Part shown: positions 31,805 to 44,257 of the stretch, one piece after another | Layout of the letters: the number at the start of each line of letters is the position of its first letter | Numbering within the stretch: position 1 is the stretch's first letter | Assembly (NCBI RefSeq): GCF_031951985.1 | Contig: NZ_JAVLVU010000001.1 | Coordinates: 1,240,001-1,304,000 of the forward strand | Direction of reading: 5' to 3' | DNA length: 64,000 nucleotides | From: Mucilaginibacter terrae | GTDB lineage: Bacteria; Bacteroidota; Bacteroidia; Sphingobacteriales; Sphingobacteriaceae | Position numbers and translations under genes: made by a program | Notes under the pieces: generated by a model | Database searches by the model: none | Told to the model about the DNA's origin: nothing | Seen by the model: only the letters and a program-made list of their open reading frames with translations

Positions 31805-33205
31805 TTAAAGTTTTTTGTTAAACTTCCACCAATCAAAGTAAAACAAATCCTTCTCACCTTTAAAAACGAAGTATAAATCGTGCGTTCCTGTCATTGATCT
31901 AACCGGGGTTGTTATGGTCTTAAATAAGTCCCCTTCTCCTGATCTATCGATATTTATTGAGCCCAGTAAGGGGCCATTTAATTGATCAACATGTATTTCA
32001 ATTTTGCCGCCGTGTAAAGCAGCTACATTTACCTCAACCGATGATACGCCTGATGAAAGATCAACGCCCTGTACTTTTAAATAATCGCCGTTATTGATCG
32101 AACTTACATACAACCTATCGGCAATTTTATTGCCCTTATTCCAGGATATGTTTCTTTCCCATTCGGTAGTTTTTTCGGTTTTCAGGCCTTCGCTGTAAGC
32201 AATGGTTTCGGCTTCAACACGGGTGTATGGGTTTAACTTTACCAGTTGTTTTACTCCGGCTACTGACCAAAACGGCAATTGCTGAATGGTGCCGTCGGCA
32301 TTGTAAGTTATCTTCTCGATGCATATCGATCGCCTTTCGTAATGCTTGGCCATAGTTTGCTTCATGATATTATAATTGAAACCAAACAAGTACGAATTGC
32401 CTTTATAATCAACAATACCCGGATGGTTGCCCGATGAGCGCTTATCGCCATCCATAATGCTGCCTTTGTAAACCCATGGCCCGGTAGGATTATCGCTCAT
32501 GGCGTAACCAATACCTTCGGGGCAGCATGTAGAAGCGTAGGCCATATAATATTTACCTTTACGCTTAAATGCCCACGGGCCTTCCTGGTAATGAAATGCA
32601 TCGGGCTTACCCTCAACCTTCGCAATAGATGGGTCTTTGATGATCTCTCCTGAGTAGGAAATCATGTCTTGATTCAATTTAACATAAAACAAGTTCGGAT
32701 TGCCCCAGTATAAGTAGGCTTGCCCATCATCGTCTATCAAAACGGTTGGGTCAATATCCTGGTTGTTTTGTTTAACTAACGGCTTGCCTATCGGGTCTTT
32801 AAACGGTCCGTACGGACTATCAGCTACCAGTACTCCTATACCAACGCCGTTGGGCATGGGGCAATACAGATAAAACTTGCCGTTTCGTTGTACACATTGT
32901 GGTGCCCAGGCACCATTATCGTAAGGCACCCATTTAAAATCTTTAAGCGATGCTATCTCGCCGTGCTCCGTCCAGTTCACCATATCGGTTGAGGTATAGA
33001 GCAGCCAGTTTTGCATTTTAAAGCCGAACGCATCATCCTCATCGTGACTCGTATATAAAAACACGGTATCATGGTAAACCAACGGTGCCGGATCGGCCGT
33101 GTATTTTGTTTGAATGACCGGGTTTTGAGCATGGGCTTTTGTAAATGCTATTATTATGAGTATAAAAGCAAATAAACCTTTCAATATACTGTTCATGTTC
33201 ATCAT
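31805..33205 (-). CDS. GH43 xylosidase/arabinofuranosidase with C-terminal CBM6
   Basis: About 467 residues. Start codons are available at 33205, 33202 and 33196 (ATG ATG AAC ATG), right after the upstream stop. A longer frame into the upstream gene is not credible. The signal ends FTKAHAQ. The GH43 propeller has the catalytic base Asp in YTADPAP (near residue 38), the modulator Asp in QDIDPTVL and the acid Glu in YQEGPW. After about residue 335 comes a CBM6 (RVEAETIAYSEG, INNGDYLKVQGVDL, YFVFKGEKDLFYFDWWKF). This is the normal-length version of the enzyme encoded upstream. The aglycone specificity is not readable from sequence. Confidence 0.9.
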   Translation of the reverse strand: MMNMNSILKGLFAFILIIIAFTKAHAQNPVIQTKYTADPAPLVYHDTVFLYTSHDEDDAFGFKMQNWLLYTSTDMVNWTEHGEIASLKDFKWVPYDNGAWAPQCVQRNGKFYLYCPMPNGVGIGVLVADSPYGPFKDPIGKPLVKQNNQDIDPTVLIDDDGQAYLYWGNPNLFYVKLNQDMISYSGEIIKDPSIAKVEGKPDAFHYQEGPWAFKRKGKYYMAYASTCCPEGIGYAMSDNPTGPWVYKGSIMDGDKRSSGNHPGIVDYKGNSYLFGFNYNIMKQTMAKHYERRSICIEKITYNADGTIQQLPFWSVAGVKQLVKLNPYTRVEAETIAYSEGLKTEKTTEWERNISWNKGNKIADRLYVSSINNGDYLKVQGVDLSSGVSSVEVNVAALHGGKIEIHVDQLNGPLLGSINIDRSGEGDLFKTITTPVRSMTGTHDLYFVFKGEKDLFYFDWWKFNKKL

Positions 33206-33206
33206 C

Positions 33207-34976
33207 TTATTGTTTAAGCTGCCACCAATCAAAATTGAATAGCTGACCATCTCCCCCTTTGAAAACCAAATAAACATCATGCACGTCGGTTAATTTGGTG
33301 GTTTTGGTAGATGTATTAATCCATTTATTAGCAGCAGTAGCTTTGTTAATTTTACAGGTGCCCAATAGAGGCCCATTAAGTTCATCAGCGTGTATTTCAA
33401 TCATGCCGCCGTTTATGGGGGCAACACCGGCAGTAAAGGATGAAGAGCCTTTTTTGAGATCAATGCTTCTTACTTTGATGTAATCACCGTTATGAATATC
33501 AGTCACATAAATGCCCCTACCAGTTAAACTATCCTGCACAGTTTCTATGCCTTGCTCCCAGGCAATAGTTTCTGCCTGTACGCGCTGGTAAGGGTTTACT
33601 TTGCCAACGGCTTGGGTGATGCCTTTGGTAGGTGTAATGCGCGCTATTGAACCATCGGCATTGAACATGCATTCGTCAACACATACCGAACGGTCAAAAC
33701 CTCCACCACCGCGCAATGCCCCGTTATGATAAAAGAGGTATGATTTGCCTTTGTAATCTATCAACCCCGGATGGTTTGTAAAGGCTCCGCCTTGCTTGAT
33801 CACATCCATAATGGTATCCCTGTATTTCCACGGACCAACAGGACTTGTACTTGTGGAATAAGCCAGATGTTCGGGCACACCACCGGCCGGGTACAGCAAA
33901 TAAAACAGGCTTTTTCGTTTGTATAGCCAAGGTCCTTCTTCGTAAGTGGTGAACCTTTTTTCGGTAGAATTTACAGTACCCTTTATTTTACCGGCAAACC
34001 ATTCTTTTTTATCAGCCGGTACCGGTCTTATACCAATGGTAGCATCAAACGACATCATATCGGGATGAAGCTTCACCTGCCACAGATCGGCTTGCCCCCA
34101 ATTGAGCCATACCTGCTTATCGGCATCGGTAATTATGGTTGGGTTTATATGATCACCTTCGGCATGCTCGCTAATCAACGGTTTGCCTAAAACATCAGTA
34201 AATGGCCCATTTGCCTGATCGCCTATACCTACGCCAATTACTTTTTTGCCCGTTGCTTTTTCTGTAGCGCTTACATACCAGTAATATTTGCTGTTGGCTT
34301 CACTTTTAATACTGTGTGAGTTTAAGCCATCAATTTCTTTTGCCCACTTGAAAGTATTATGCGCATTATGAATGCGCAACTTAAATGCTTCATCGGTAAG
34401 CGGTACTTTTACGATGCCAACGCTCTGATCATAAGAGATCATGTCTTTATTCAATTTTACATAATATAAGTGCGGGTTACCCCAATAAAGATAGGCCTGC
34501 CCATCATCATCAACAAAAACCGATGGGTCGATGTATCCCCATCCACCTATGATCATGGGTTTATTCAAAGCATCTTTAAACGGTCCGGTAGGACTATCGC
34601 CAACAGCAACGCCTATTGACATTCCGCCGTTTTTGGCATTTACGGGTACATACCAATAAAACTTCCCGTTTCTTTCGATACACTGCCCGGCCCAGGCATC
34701 TTTATTAGCCCAGCTAAAGTTTTTTAACGACAAGCCAGCTCCCCTGTCTGTCCAGTTCACCATGTCGGTGGTGGAGTATATGTGCCAGTCTTTCATTACA
34801 AACCAGGTGGCTTTGTCCTCGTCGTGGCCGGTGTATAAAAAAAGGGTGTCTTTATAAACCAGTGGTGCAGGGTCGGCTGTGTATATGGTTTGGATGATAG
34901 GGTTTTGAGCAAACAGGCTATCCGCTGTTGAACACAAACCAATAATCAAAAACAATACTTTGTATAAATTCTTCAT
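33207..34976 (-). CDS. GH43 enzyme with internal propeller duplication, plus CBM6
   Basis: A 589-residue secreted protein (signal to SLFAQ), about 120 residues longer than its neighbour. Asp35 (YTADPAP) is the catalytic base, Asp150 (YIDPSVF) the modulator and Glu347 (YEEGPW) the acid. Residues about 104-188 and 229-316 are clear repeats of each other: FYWYV/YYWYV, GVAVGDSPTGPF/GVGIGDQANGPF, LYWGNPHLYYVKL/LNWGQADLWQVKL, MISYDQSVGI/MMSFDATIGI. In the second copy the Asp of IDP is Asn (HINPT), so only the first can act catalytically. A CBM6 ends the protein (RVQAETIAWEQG, FNFDWWQL). The duplication is seen directly. The structural meaning (extra blades) is an inference. Confidence 0.88.
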   Translation of the reverse strand: MKNLYKVLFLIIGLCSTADSLFAQNPIIQTIYTADPAPLVYKDTLFLYTGHDEDKATWFVMKDWHIYSTTDMVNWTDRGAGLSLKNFSWANKDAWAGQCIERNGKFYWYVPVNAKNGGMSIGVAVGDSPTGPFKDALNKPMIIGGWGYIDPSVFVDDDGQAYLYWGNPHLYYVKLNKDMISYDQSVGIVKVPLTDEAFKLRIHNAHNTFKWAKEIDGLNSHSIKSEANSKYYWYVSATEKATGKKVIGVGIGDQANGPFTDVLGKPLISEHAEGDHINPTIITDADKQVWLNWGQADLWQVKLHPDMMSFDATIGIRPVPADKKEWFAGKIKGTVNSTEKRFTTYEEGPWLYKRKSLFYLLYPAGGVPEHLAYSTSTSPVGPWKYRDTIMDVIKQGGAFTNHPGLIDYKGKSYLFYHNGALRGGGGFDRSVCVDECMFNADGSIARITPTKGITQAVGKVNPYQRVQAETIAWEQGIETVQDSLTGRGIYVTDIHNGDYIKVRSIDLKKGSSSFTAGVAPINGGMIEIHADELNGPLLGTCKINKATAANKWINTSTKTTKLTDVHDVYLVFKGGDGQLFNFDWWQLKQ

Positions 34977-35029
34977 CTGCTAATTCAGGATATTTTATTT
35001 AATTGTAATCAGTTCTTAAAATAACCTCT

Positions 35030-38078
<3,049 letters not shown>

Positions 38079-38099
38079 AATGCTATAAATTGATGGTAA

Positions 38100-40043
38100 C
38101 TAATCAATGAACCTGATACTCTTAATGGAAACACTTTGAGCCGCGCCCGGCAAAAACCGTACAAATACATCATGCTGGCCGGTCGTCTTTTTAATGCTCC
38201 TTTGCGATAGTTTCCATTGAGAAGCTCCCTCACCTTTAAGGGAAAATGAAGCCAGCAACTTTCCCATTTCAATATCATCTGCCCATATTTCTAACTTTGC
38301 GCTACCTATGCCTGATGTGTTTATGGAGATGGCCGACGGCGATACATTTCCCATTTCCACACCCGAAAGCATGAACCAGCCGCCGTTATTGGTAGTGGTT
38401 GTTACTGTGCCATCTTTGCGTTCGACCCCATAATAGTTGCTGAAGCCTACGGCAGGCAGGTCCGATTTTCCATCTTTACAAATAAACAGATCGAATGAGG
38501 CAGGCTTACCTTCGGCAAATAAGCCAACGCTTGTGCCAACCCAACTGTTAAAATTTGGCTGCGCTTTATCAAGGTTTATAGCACTTATGGGTTGGCCGAG
38601 CGAGGTCCATATTTTACCATCGGCACTGCAATAGCCGGTAAGTTGGTGCTCGTTACGTTCTAATTTCAACCATACCACATCTCCAAAAGTGTTGGGTACC
38701 GACCGCACGGCCGTGTCCATTTTGAAGATGATCTTCTTGCCGCCATCATACCCCGAATAAAGTTTAACCGTAACTTTTTGATTGCCGTTACTCACGTAAA
38801 ATCCGGCTTGCTCTGCCGGTGCCGATGCATTCAAGTCAACTTTGGTTACTGCAGAATACCAGTGATCGGTTTCCTTTTGCATAATGTGTGCACGACTGGT
38901 ATCGGGTGTTAAAGTGATCCACCCTTTTTTTGTATTTAACGAATAGCTTTCGGCGGCTTTTTTTGTGAGGAAATGCCAAGGCAAACCTAAAGTTGATTCA
39001 TCAAAATAATCCGATTCCACACTGCGCCAGCTAATGCCTCCCTGCGGTAGATTGGGCTTAACAACCGGCTGCGTGGTTGGTGCCATTCCCCATGGGCGAT
39101 CGCCCTCCCATGTTACCGGGTATAAGGCAGTTTGGCGGCCAAGACCCGACCAATCATCATTATCATATTTTTCGTAGCTCTGTCCAATTGTCCACCAAGA
39201 GCCATCTTTGAGCTGCACAGGTGCCGCAATATGATTGGGTCTGCGAAAGCCTACTTTAGCATCGGTGATGGGCTTGAAGAAATTGCCTAATCGTTCCCAT
39301 TTGGTAGAGTCGGCCGTTAACGCTGAAGCTTTTAATACGTACTGACCTCCCGAAACATCACCTGCGGGGAAATAGTAATAGATCCCATTGCGCTTACTCA
39401 TCACAGGACCTTCGGCCCAGCTGTATTGCAGTTTGGCATTTATCCAGTCGAGGTTAATTACCTTGTCGGTAAGTTGCCCATCCTTACCCAGTGCCTGTAG
39501 CCTGTTTACTTTTTGGCCATTTTTAATAATCATGTAGGGTTTACCATCATTATCAACAAATATTGAGTTATCATACCCCAGCGGACCTGTCTCAGCATTG
39601 GTTTTAACTTGCACCGGTGCCGACCACGGTCCCTTTGGCGAATCAGCTTTACAAAACCACTGCCCTCCTGCCGAAAAGTATATCCAGTAAGAACCATAGA
39701 AATAGGTAATTGCCCCCTGCCAGATACCGGCCGAAGGACGATCGCTAACCCACTTTGCTGCCGGGGCGGTAAGCACCCTGCTTATTACTTCCCAATGCAC
39801 CAGATCTTTTGAATGGTAAATGGGCAGGTAAGGGTTAAAATGAAATGTTGAACCACAATGATAAAAATCATCGCCAACTTTGAGCAATGTCGGGTCTGGA
39901 TGATCGCCGGGTAAAACAGGGTTTGCATAGGTTTGAACCGATTGGTAAAATGCTTTATCGGCTTCGGGCTTAACTTGTGCCGTTGAACCCAAATAACATG
40001 ATAATAAAATGCCTAATGCCCCCAGTGGGTATAATTTATTCAT
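38100..40043 (-). CDS. Three-domain GH43 enzyme (GH43 + C2 sandwich + CBM6-like)
   Basis: About 648 residues from the ATG at 40043 (signal to CYLGSTAQ). The 54 codons that could be added upstream start with TTG and have no signal peptide. The propeller has DHPDPTLL with the base Asp, GYDNSIFVDNDG with the modulator Asp, and SWAEGPVM with the acid Glu. From about residue 340 comes the GH43 C2 beta-sandwich (WHFLTKKAAESYSL), and from about 545 a CBM6-like end (INTSGIGSAKLEIWADD). This type acts as alpha-L-arabinofuranosidase or beta-xylosidase on arabinoxylan. There are 351 bases of non-coding DNA upstream with possible own regulation. Confidence 0.9.
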   Translation of the reverse strand: MNKLYPLGALGILLSCYLGSTAQVKPEADKAFYQSVQTYANPVLPGDHPDPTLLKVGDDFYHCGSTFHFNPYLPIYHSKDLVHWEVISRVLTAPAAKWVSDRPSAGIWQGAITYFYGSYWIYFSAGGQWFCKADSPKGPWSAPVQVKTNAETGPLGYDNSIFVDNDGKPYMIIKNGQKVNRLQALGKDGQLTDKVINLDWINAKLQYSWAEGPVMSKRNGIYYYFPAGDVSGGQYVLKASALTADSTKWERLGNFFKPITDAKVGFRRPNHIAAPVQLKDGSWWTIGQSYEKYDNDDWSGLGRQTALYPVTWEGDRPWGMAPTTQPVVKPNLPQGGISWRSVESDYFDESTLGLPWHFLTKKAAESYSLNTKKGWITLTPDTSRAHIMQKETDHWYSAVTKVDLNASAPAEQAGFYVSNGNQKVTVKLYSGYDGGKKIIFKMDTAVRSVPNTFGDVVWLKLERNEHQLTGYCSADGKIWTSLGQPISAINLDKAQPNFNSWVGTSVGLFAEGKPASFDLFICKDGKSDLPAVGFSNYYGVERKDGTVTTTTNNGGWFMLSGVEMGNVSPSAISINTSGIGSAKLEIWADDIEMGKLLASFSLKGEGASQWKLSQRSIKKTTGQHDVFVRFLPGAAQSVSIKSIRFID

Positions 40044-40394
40044 AGTAATTATATAACCCTTGGTAGGGCTGATTGAATTGGTTAGTAGTTTGAATTGACA
40101 GTGAACGAGAAGCCGTGATAAACTTGCATTATCTAAAGCGCTCTTATTTAAATTATCGCTTAACCCAAAACGTTTACCATTTTGAGTTAAGCGAAAGTAG
40201 GCCAATACCCCCTGCTAATAAATACTCAATTGTTCAAAAACAGGAGAAGTTTGTTTAAGCAAGGCAGCTATCATTCTATCAACCTGAAAACAACAATATC
40301 CTATACTAAAAACAGCAAAAACTACGCTTGAACAAATTTCTGTGATAGTTGAACGTATTTTTAAGACACCTATATTGAACATTTATATCATGTA
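40044..40394. promoter_or_regulatory. Intergenic region with TTGAAC repeats between GH67 and GH43
   Basis: 351 non-coding bases. TTGAACA occurs at 40328-40334 and 40375-40381, TTGAACG at 40349-40355, and the inverse TGTTCAA at 40231-40237. The 40328 and 40349 copies are 21 bases apart, two helical turns. The same motif is dense in the divergent promoter at 45845-46236. It is a candidate binding site of the locus regulator for an internal promoter of the GH43-GH8-CE genes. Confidence 0.5.
40157..40193. other. Long hairpin upstream of the GH43 gene
   Basis: 40157-40170 (CGCTTAACCCAAAA) pairs with 40180-40193 (TTTTGAGTTAAGCG) at 13 of 14 positions plus one wobble, with a nine-base loop. On the - strand no T-run follows, so it is not a classical terminator. 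It may be an operator, or a structure ending or protecting the GH67 mRNA. Confidence 0.45.
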
Positions 40395-42545
40395 CTAATT
40401 TACTCCCAGCCCTGGTACGTTAGGGAATTTCAACGAGCGATAATATTGCAGATCATGCTCGGGTTTTGGATACTTGGGGTCGATAGGCATTTTAGAAAAA
40501 GTTTGGAAGTATAACACACAGGAGTTGCGCCAGCGTACAGCTTCTTCATATTGAACGGCCATCAATTGCTCCACCTCATTAAACCGTACCGGGTCAACAT
40601 AGGGCTGCATGCCTTTCCAAACTTGCTGCATATCTTTTACGGCATCTACACCAGTGTAATATCTTGCAACCATCTCATTCCACAGCGTTTTGCCCGAACG
40701 CATTTTATAGTTCCACGGCAAATGATGAAACCAAAGCAAATACTCATCAGGACAATTTTCAAGCTTACCAAAGTAGTCCCTAACTTCAGGGTAGTACTGG
40801 GCTACGGCATTGCTACCTGTAGCCGTACGATCAAAACCCACGCCGAGGCTATCGGCCTTATGGTAGTATACTGCTGTCCAGTCTGCTCGCCCTATATTGT
40901 CTGTCCAGGGGCCGGGACCATAATGCCCGTTAGCGCCCATAATGTGATGTAAGCCAAGCGGTGTCATATAGTTCACCGCATTTTCACGCGAGCGCATCAT
41001 CTGGTCTTTCATCGGTTTTATGAAACGCTCGTCGTTAGTAAAAGTCATGCGCAGCCAGTCGTCGGCAATTTGTGCGGCATCGGCCTGTGGGTTCCATGCA
41101 ATCCGTCCAAAGCTGTACCAATTAGATTGGGCAAACGGATGCCCGCACCAGTTTACATCGGTACCAATGTTAGCTACACCGGCCATAGCGGTTAGCTTCT
41201 TAGGCAGGTATTTACCTTCTAATATATTAGCTACCGTGGTGCCCTCCCCTTTTGCATAGGTATCAGCATCAAGGCATTCTTTAAATAATGGAGCTTCGTA
41301 TACCAGGTGTGTAGAAAAACCAAGATACTCCTGTGTAAGCTGCACTTCGAGCATTAAAGGTGTTTGAGATAATGCACCAAATAAGGGGTGGAAAGGCTCG
41401 CGGGGCTGAAAATCGATAGCGCCATTTTTAACCTGTACAATTACATTATCATTAAATTTACCATCCAGAGGCTTAAACTCGTTGTAAGCCTGTTTAGCAC
41501 GGTCATCGGGCACATTATTATCGTAAACAAACGCACGCCACATTACAATTCCTTTGTGCGGAGCCAACGCCTCGCCCAGCATATTAGCACCATCGGCATG
41601 GTTTCGTCCGTAGGTTTGCGGGCCTGGTTGTCCTTCTGAATTTGCTTTAACCAGGAATCCTCCAAAATCGGGGATGGATTTGTATATCTCAGCAGCCTTG
41701 TCTTTCCACCATTTTTTCACGGTATCATCTAATGGGTCTGCTGTTTTTAAACCGCCTAACTCAACCGGACTGCTGAATTTTACCGACAGGTATACTTTAA
41801 TGCCATAAGGCCTGAATGCGTCGGCCAGGGCTTTAGCTTTTTCAATATAAGCCGGCGTAAGCATAATAATATTGGCATTTACATTATTAAGCACCGTGCC
41901 ATTAATGCCTACCGAGGCGTTAGCCCGGGCATAATCTATATACTTTTGATCGATATAACCCGGCAATTTGTGCCAGTTCCAGATAGAAAACCCGGCATAG
42001 CCACGCTCTACGGTACGATTAGGATTATCCCAGTGATTTAACACCCGTACCATAGTTTTTGGCCGCTCCGTAATGTTAAGCTGATCGATGTTTTTACCTG
42101 TTTGCATTTGTTTTAAAAAAGCAAACACGCCGTATAATACACCCAAATCAGTTTCGGCAGATACAACTACCACTTTACGGGTACCTTGAACTATGGTATT
42201 AATCACAAATCCGTCGTCCGATAGATCACCTGGTTGTACCAGTTTTCGCAACTCGCCTATTTGGTTAAGCTTTCCTATTACAAGGTTACCTTGCGCCAAT
42301 GCCACTTGAGCCGGAACAATATTGAGCAAGCCTTTTGAACCCATCCATAGCTCCTGGTGAGCGGCTTTTAATTGCGGTGAGCCTGATGCAAAAAACACTT
42401 TGCTCAAAACCGTACGGTATTGTATTGCTACTTCAGTGTTTTGTACAGGCCTGTAGTTAAGCCACAGATCGTAATCACTTTGTGCATAAGCTCCGCTTAA
42501 ACAAACTATAAAACCAATGGTGGCAATAATGTGTCGTAAATTCAT
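40395..42545 (-). CDS. GH67 alpha-glucuronidase
   Basis: A 716-residue secreted GH67 enzyme (signal to LSGAYAQ). The general acid is Glu304 in ANSEGQPGP. The base pair is Asp378 (GAIDFQPREPFHPLFG) and Glu406 (TQEYLG). Their spacing of 28 is the same as in characterised GH67 enzymes. Other marks are YAGFSIWNWHKLPGY and NWCGHPFAQSNWY. GH67 removes 4-O-methylglucuronic acid from the non-reducing end of xylo-oligosaccharides, so it acts in the periplasm after chain cleavage. It is the clearest sign that the locus degrades glucuronoxylan. Confidence 0.95.
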   Translation of the reverse strand: MNLRHIIATIGFIVCLSGAYAQSDYDLWLNYRPVQNTEVAIQYRTVLSKVFFASGSPQLKAAHQELWMGSKGLLNIVPAQVALAQGNLVIGKLNQIGELRKLVQPGDLSDDGFVINTIVQGTRKVVVVSAETDLGVLYGVFAFLKQMQTGKNIDQLNITERPKTMVRVLNHWDNPNRTVERGYAGFSIWNWHKLPGYIDQKYIDYARANASVGINGTVLNNVNANIIMLTPAYIEKAKALADAFRPYGIKVYLSVKFSSPVELGGLKTADPLDDTVKKWWKDKAAEIYKSIPDFGGFLVKANSEGQPGPQTYGRNHADGANMLGEALAPHKGIVMWRAFVYDNNVPDDRAKQAYNEFKPLDGKFNDNVIVQVKNGAIDFQPREPFHPLFGALSQTPLMLEVQLTQEYLGFSTHLVYEAPLFKECLDADTYAKGEGTTVANILEGKYLPKKLTAMAGVANIGTDVNWCGHPFAQSNWYSFGRIAWNPQADAAQIADDWLRMTFTNDERFIKPMKDQMMRSRENAVNYMTPLGLHHIMGANGHYGPGPWTDNIGRADWTAVYYHKADSLGVGFDRTATGSNAVAQYYPEVRDYFGKLENCPDEYLLWFHHLPWNYKMRSGKTLWNEMVARYYTGVDAVKDMQQVWKGMQPYVDPVRFNEVEQLMAVQYEEAVRWRNSCVLYFQTFSKMPIDPKYPKPEHDLQYYRSLKFPNVPGLGVN

Positions 42546-42866
42546 AAGGAATAATTGGTAGTAAACTGCGTTACAAGTCTTCGCAATCGATTGTAAATAT
42601 AATTACTAAATAATTCACTTTGACATTTTTGGTGTGATTTTATTGAAATGTACCCTTATAAAGAAACTAAAAAGGCGATTTTTATATTATTAAACCTCAT
42701 TTTTCTCACACACTATCAACGTGACCCACGGTTTAATTTAATTGGTTTAGAAGGACAGCGCAAGGCTGTCCTTCATATTTTAAAAACCTATAATCGATCC
42801 GCTTTTTGCACATACCTTACTAAGTGCTTTATTGAAATATTGGGAATCAGATTTACACTCAATAAT
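42546..42866. other. Intergenic region between GH43 and GH67 with a hairpin
   Basis: 321 bases without a supportable gene. AAGGACAGC (42751-42759) pairs exactly with GCTGTCCTT (42765-42773) around a five-base loop. On the - strand it follows the GH43 gene but has no T-run, so it may be a weak terminator or a processing site. I see no TTGAACA motif here. Confidence 0.4.
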
Positions 42867-44213
42867 TTATTGAAATTTCAACCAATCAATATTTACAGGG
42901 GTGTTGCTTTCTGAAACAATAAATAAATCATGCATACCTTTTACCGGGTTGATAACCGGATGATTACTGAGTGTCCATTCTTTACTTTCCTTTAAACGAA
43001 TGCGTGCTATTGGTTTACCTGTTGGTTTGCCCGAGTATATGGCCAACTGCGCACCTGCCGAACCCATCGCCATTATCGAAAGCTTTTTAGGATTGTTTTT
43101 AAAGTCAACTGTATTGTAACGCAACCAGGCACCCTTACCATTTAACATGGTCATCCAGCCATTAAATTTGTTGGCGGTATCAATAAAATCAACTTTTACG
43201 CCGTTGTTACTTATTGCATTGTAACGGTCGATCTGTATTTTACCTGATGCCTGAGTTATGCCTATTCCGCGCAGTGTAGGCATAACTTTGCGAATAGTGC
43301 CATCTTTTTCAAAAAACAAACTGTCGGCACGAATAGACCGGTTTTTATCAAATGAAGGCGACAAGTCTTTATCGTGATAAAACAAATACCACTGGTTTTT
43401 AAAGTTGATAATGGAATGGTGATTAGTCCAGCAACCACTGGCCGATTCATCCATAATTACCCCTTTAAATGTGAACGGACCAAGCGGCGAATTTGATGTA
43501 GCGTATTCTAAACGCTCAGTTTTATTGGCAACGTGCGGATAGGTTAAGTAATAAATACCCGCGCGTTCAAACATATATGGCCCCTCTTTTAGCCCTTTGT
43601 CGGGCAACTCTCCCAATGTTTTAGGTTCTGTGGCCAGTTCCAGCATGTTTTCTTTAAGCTTGGCACCGTAAATATTACCCTGCGACCAGTATAAATAAGC
43701 CTGTCCGTCTTTATCCATAAAAACGTTTGGATCAATACCACGTACACCCTGTATACCTTCGGCCTGTGGTTTAAACGGCCCGTAGGGCTTATCGGCAACT
43801 GCTACACCAATGCCAAAAGGCTTACGTTCACCCTCTCCTTTAACCGTGGCAGGGAAATAAAAATAATACTTTCCATTTCGAAAAACGCAATCGGGTGCCC
43901 ACATGCTGTAAGCGGCAGGATCGGCCCAGGGCACCTGGGTTTGGCTAACGATCATGCCGTGGTCTGTCCAGTTTGTTAAATCGGCCGATGAAAACACATG
44001 ATAGTCTTCCATGCAAAACCAACCTACCCTGCCTTTACCCGGTTGTGCACGAATATCATGCGACGGGTAAACATACACCCGGCCATCAAATACCCGTGCC
44101 GAAGGATCGGCGGTAAACTGATTGGTGATAAGCGGGTTTTGAGCTGAAGAACTTGCAGGAATGATGCAGATCAGCCCAATGCCAGTAAAAAGATGTAATA
44201 AATATTTTTTCAT
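42867..44213 (-). CDS. GH43 enzyme with CBM6-like C-terminus
   Basis: A 448-residue secreted protein (signal to ASSSAQ). GH43 marks are FTADPSARVFDG with the base Asp, RGIDPNVFMDKDGQAYLYW with the modulator Asp, and GLKEGPYMFE with the acid Glu. The C-terminal 120 residues form a CBM6-like sandwich (GAWLRYNTVDF, GMHDLFIVSES, VNIDWLKF). It is likely a beta-xylosidase or arabinofuranosidase. It follows another GH43 gene after 44 bases. Confidence 0.9.
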   Translation of the reverse strand: MKKYLLHLFTGIGLICIIPASSSAQNPLITNQFTADPSARVFDGRVYVYPSHDIRAQPGKGRVGWFCMEDYHVFSSADLTNWTDHGMIVSQTQVPWADPAAYSMWAPDCVFRNGKYYFYFPATVKGEGERKPFGIGVAVADKPYGPFKPQAEGIQGVRGIDPNVFMDKDGQAYLYWSQGNIYGAKLKENMLELATEPKTLGELPDKGLKEGPYMFERAGIYYLTYPHVANKTERLEYATSNSPLGPFTFKGVIMDESASGCWTNHHSIINFKNQWYLFYHDKDLSPSFDKNRSIRADSLFFEKDGTIRKVMPTLRGIGITQASGKIQIDRYNAISNNGVKVDFIDTANKFNGWMTMLNGKGAWLRYNTVDFKNNPKKLSIMAMGSAGAQLAIYSGKPTGKPIARIRLKESKEWTLSNHPVINPVKGMHDLFIVSESNTPVNIDWLKFQ

Positions 44214-44257
44214 GAGAGGATGCAGTTGTATACTTCGAAGATGGATTTATAAAATGT

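Noticed and set aside
42648..42914. Open frame of 88 codons on the + strand
   Set aside because: It runs into the end of the GH43 gene on the other strand, has no signal or known motif, and its composition is like the A/T-rich spacer.
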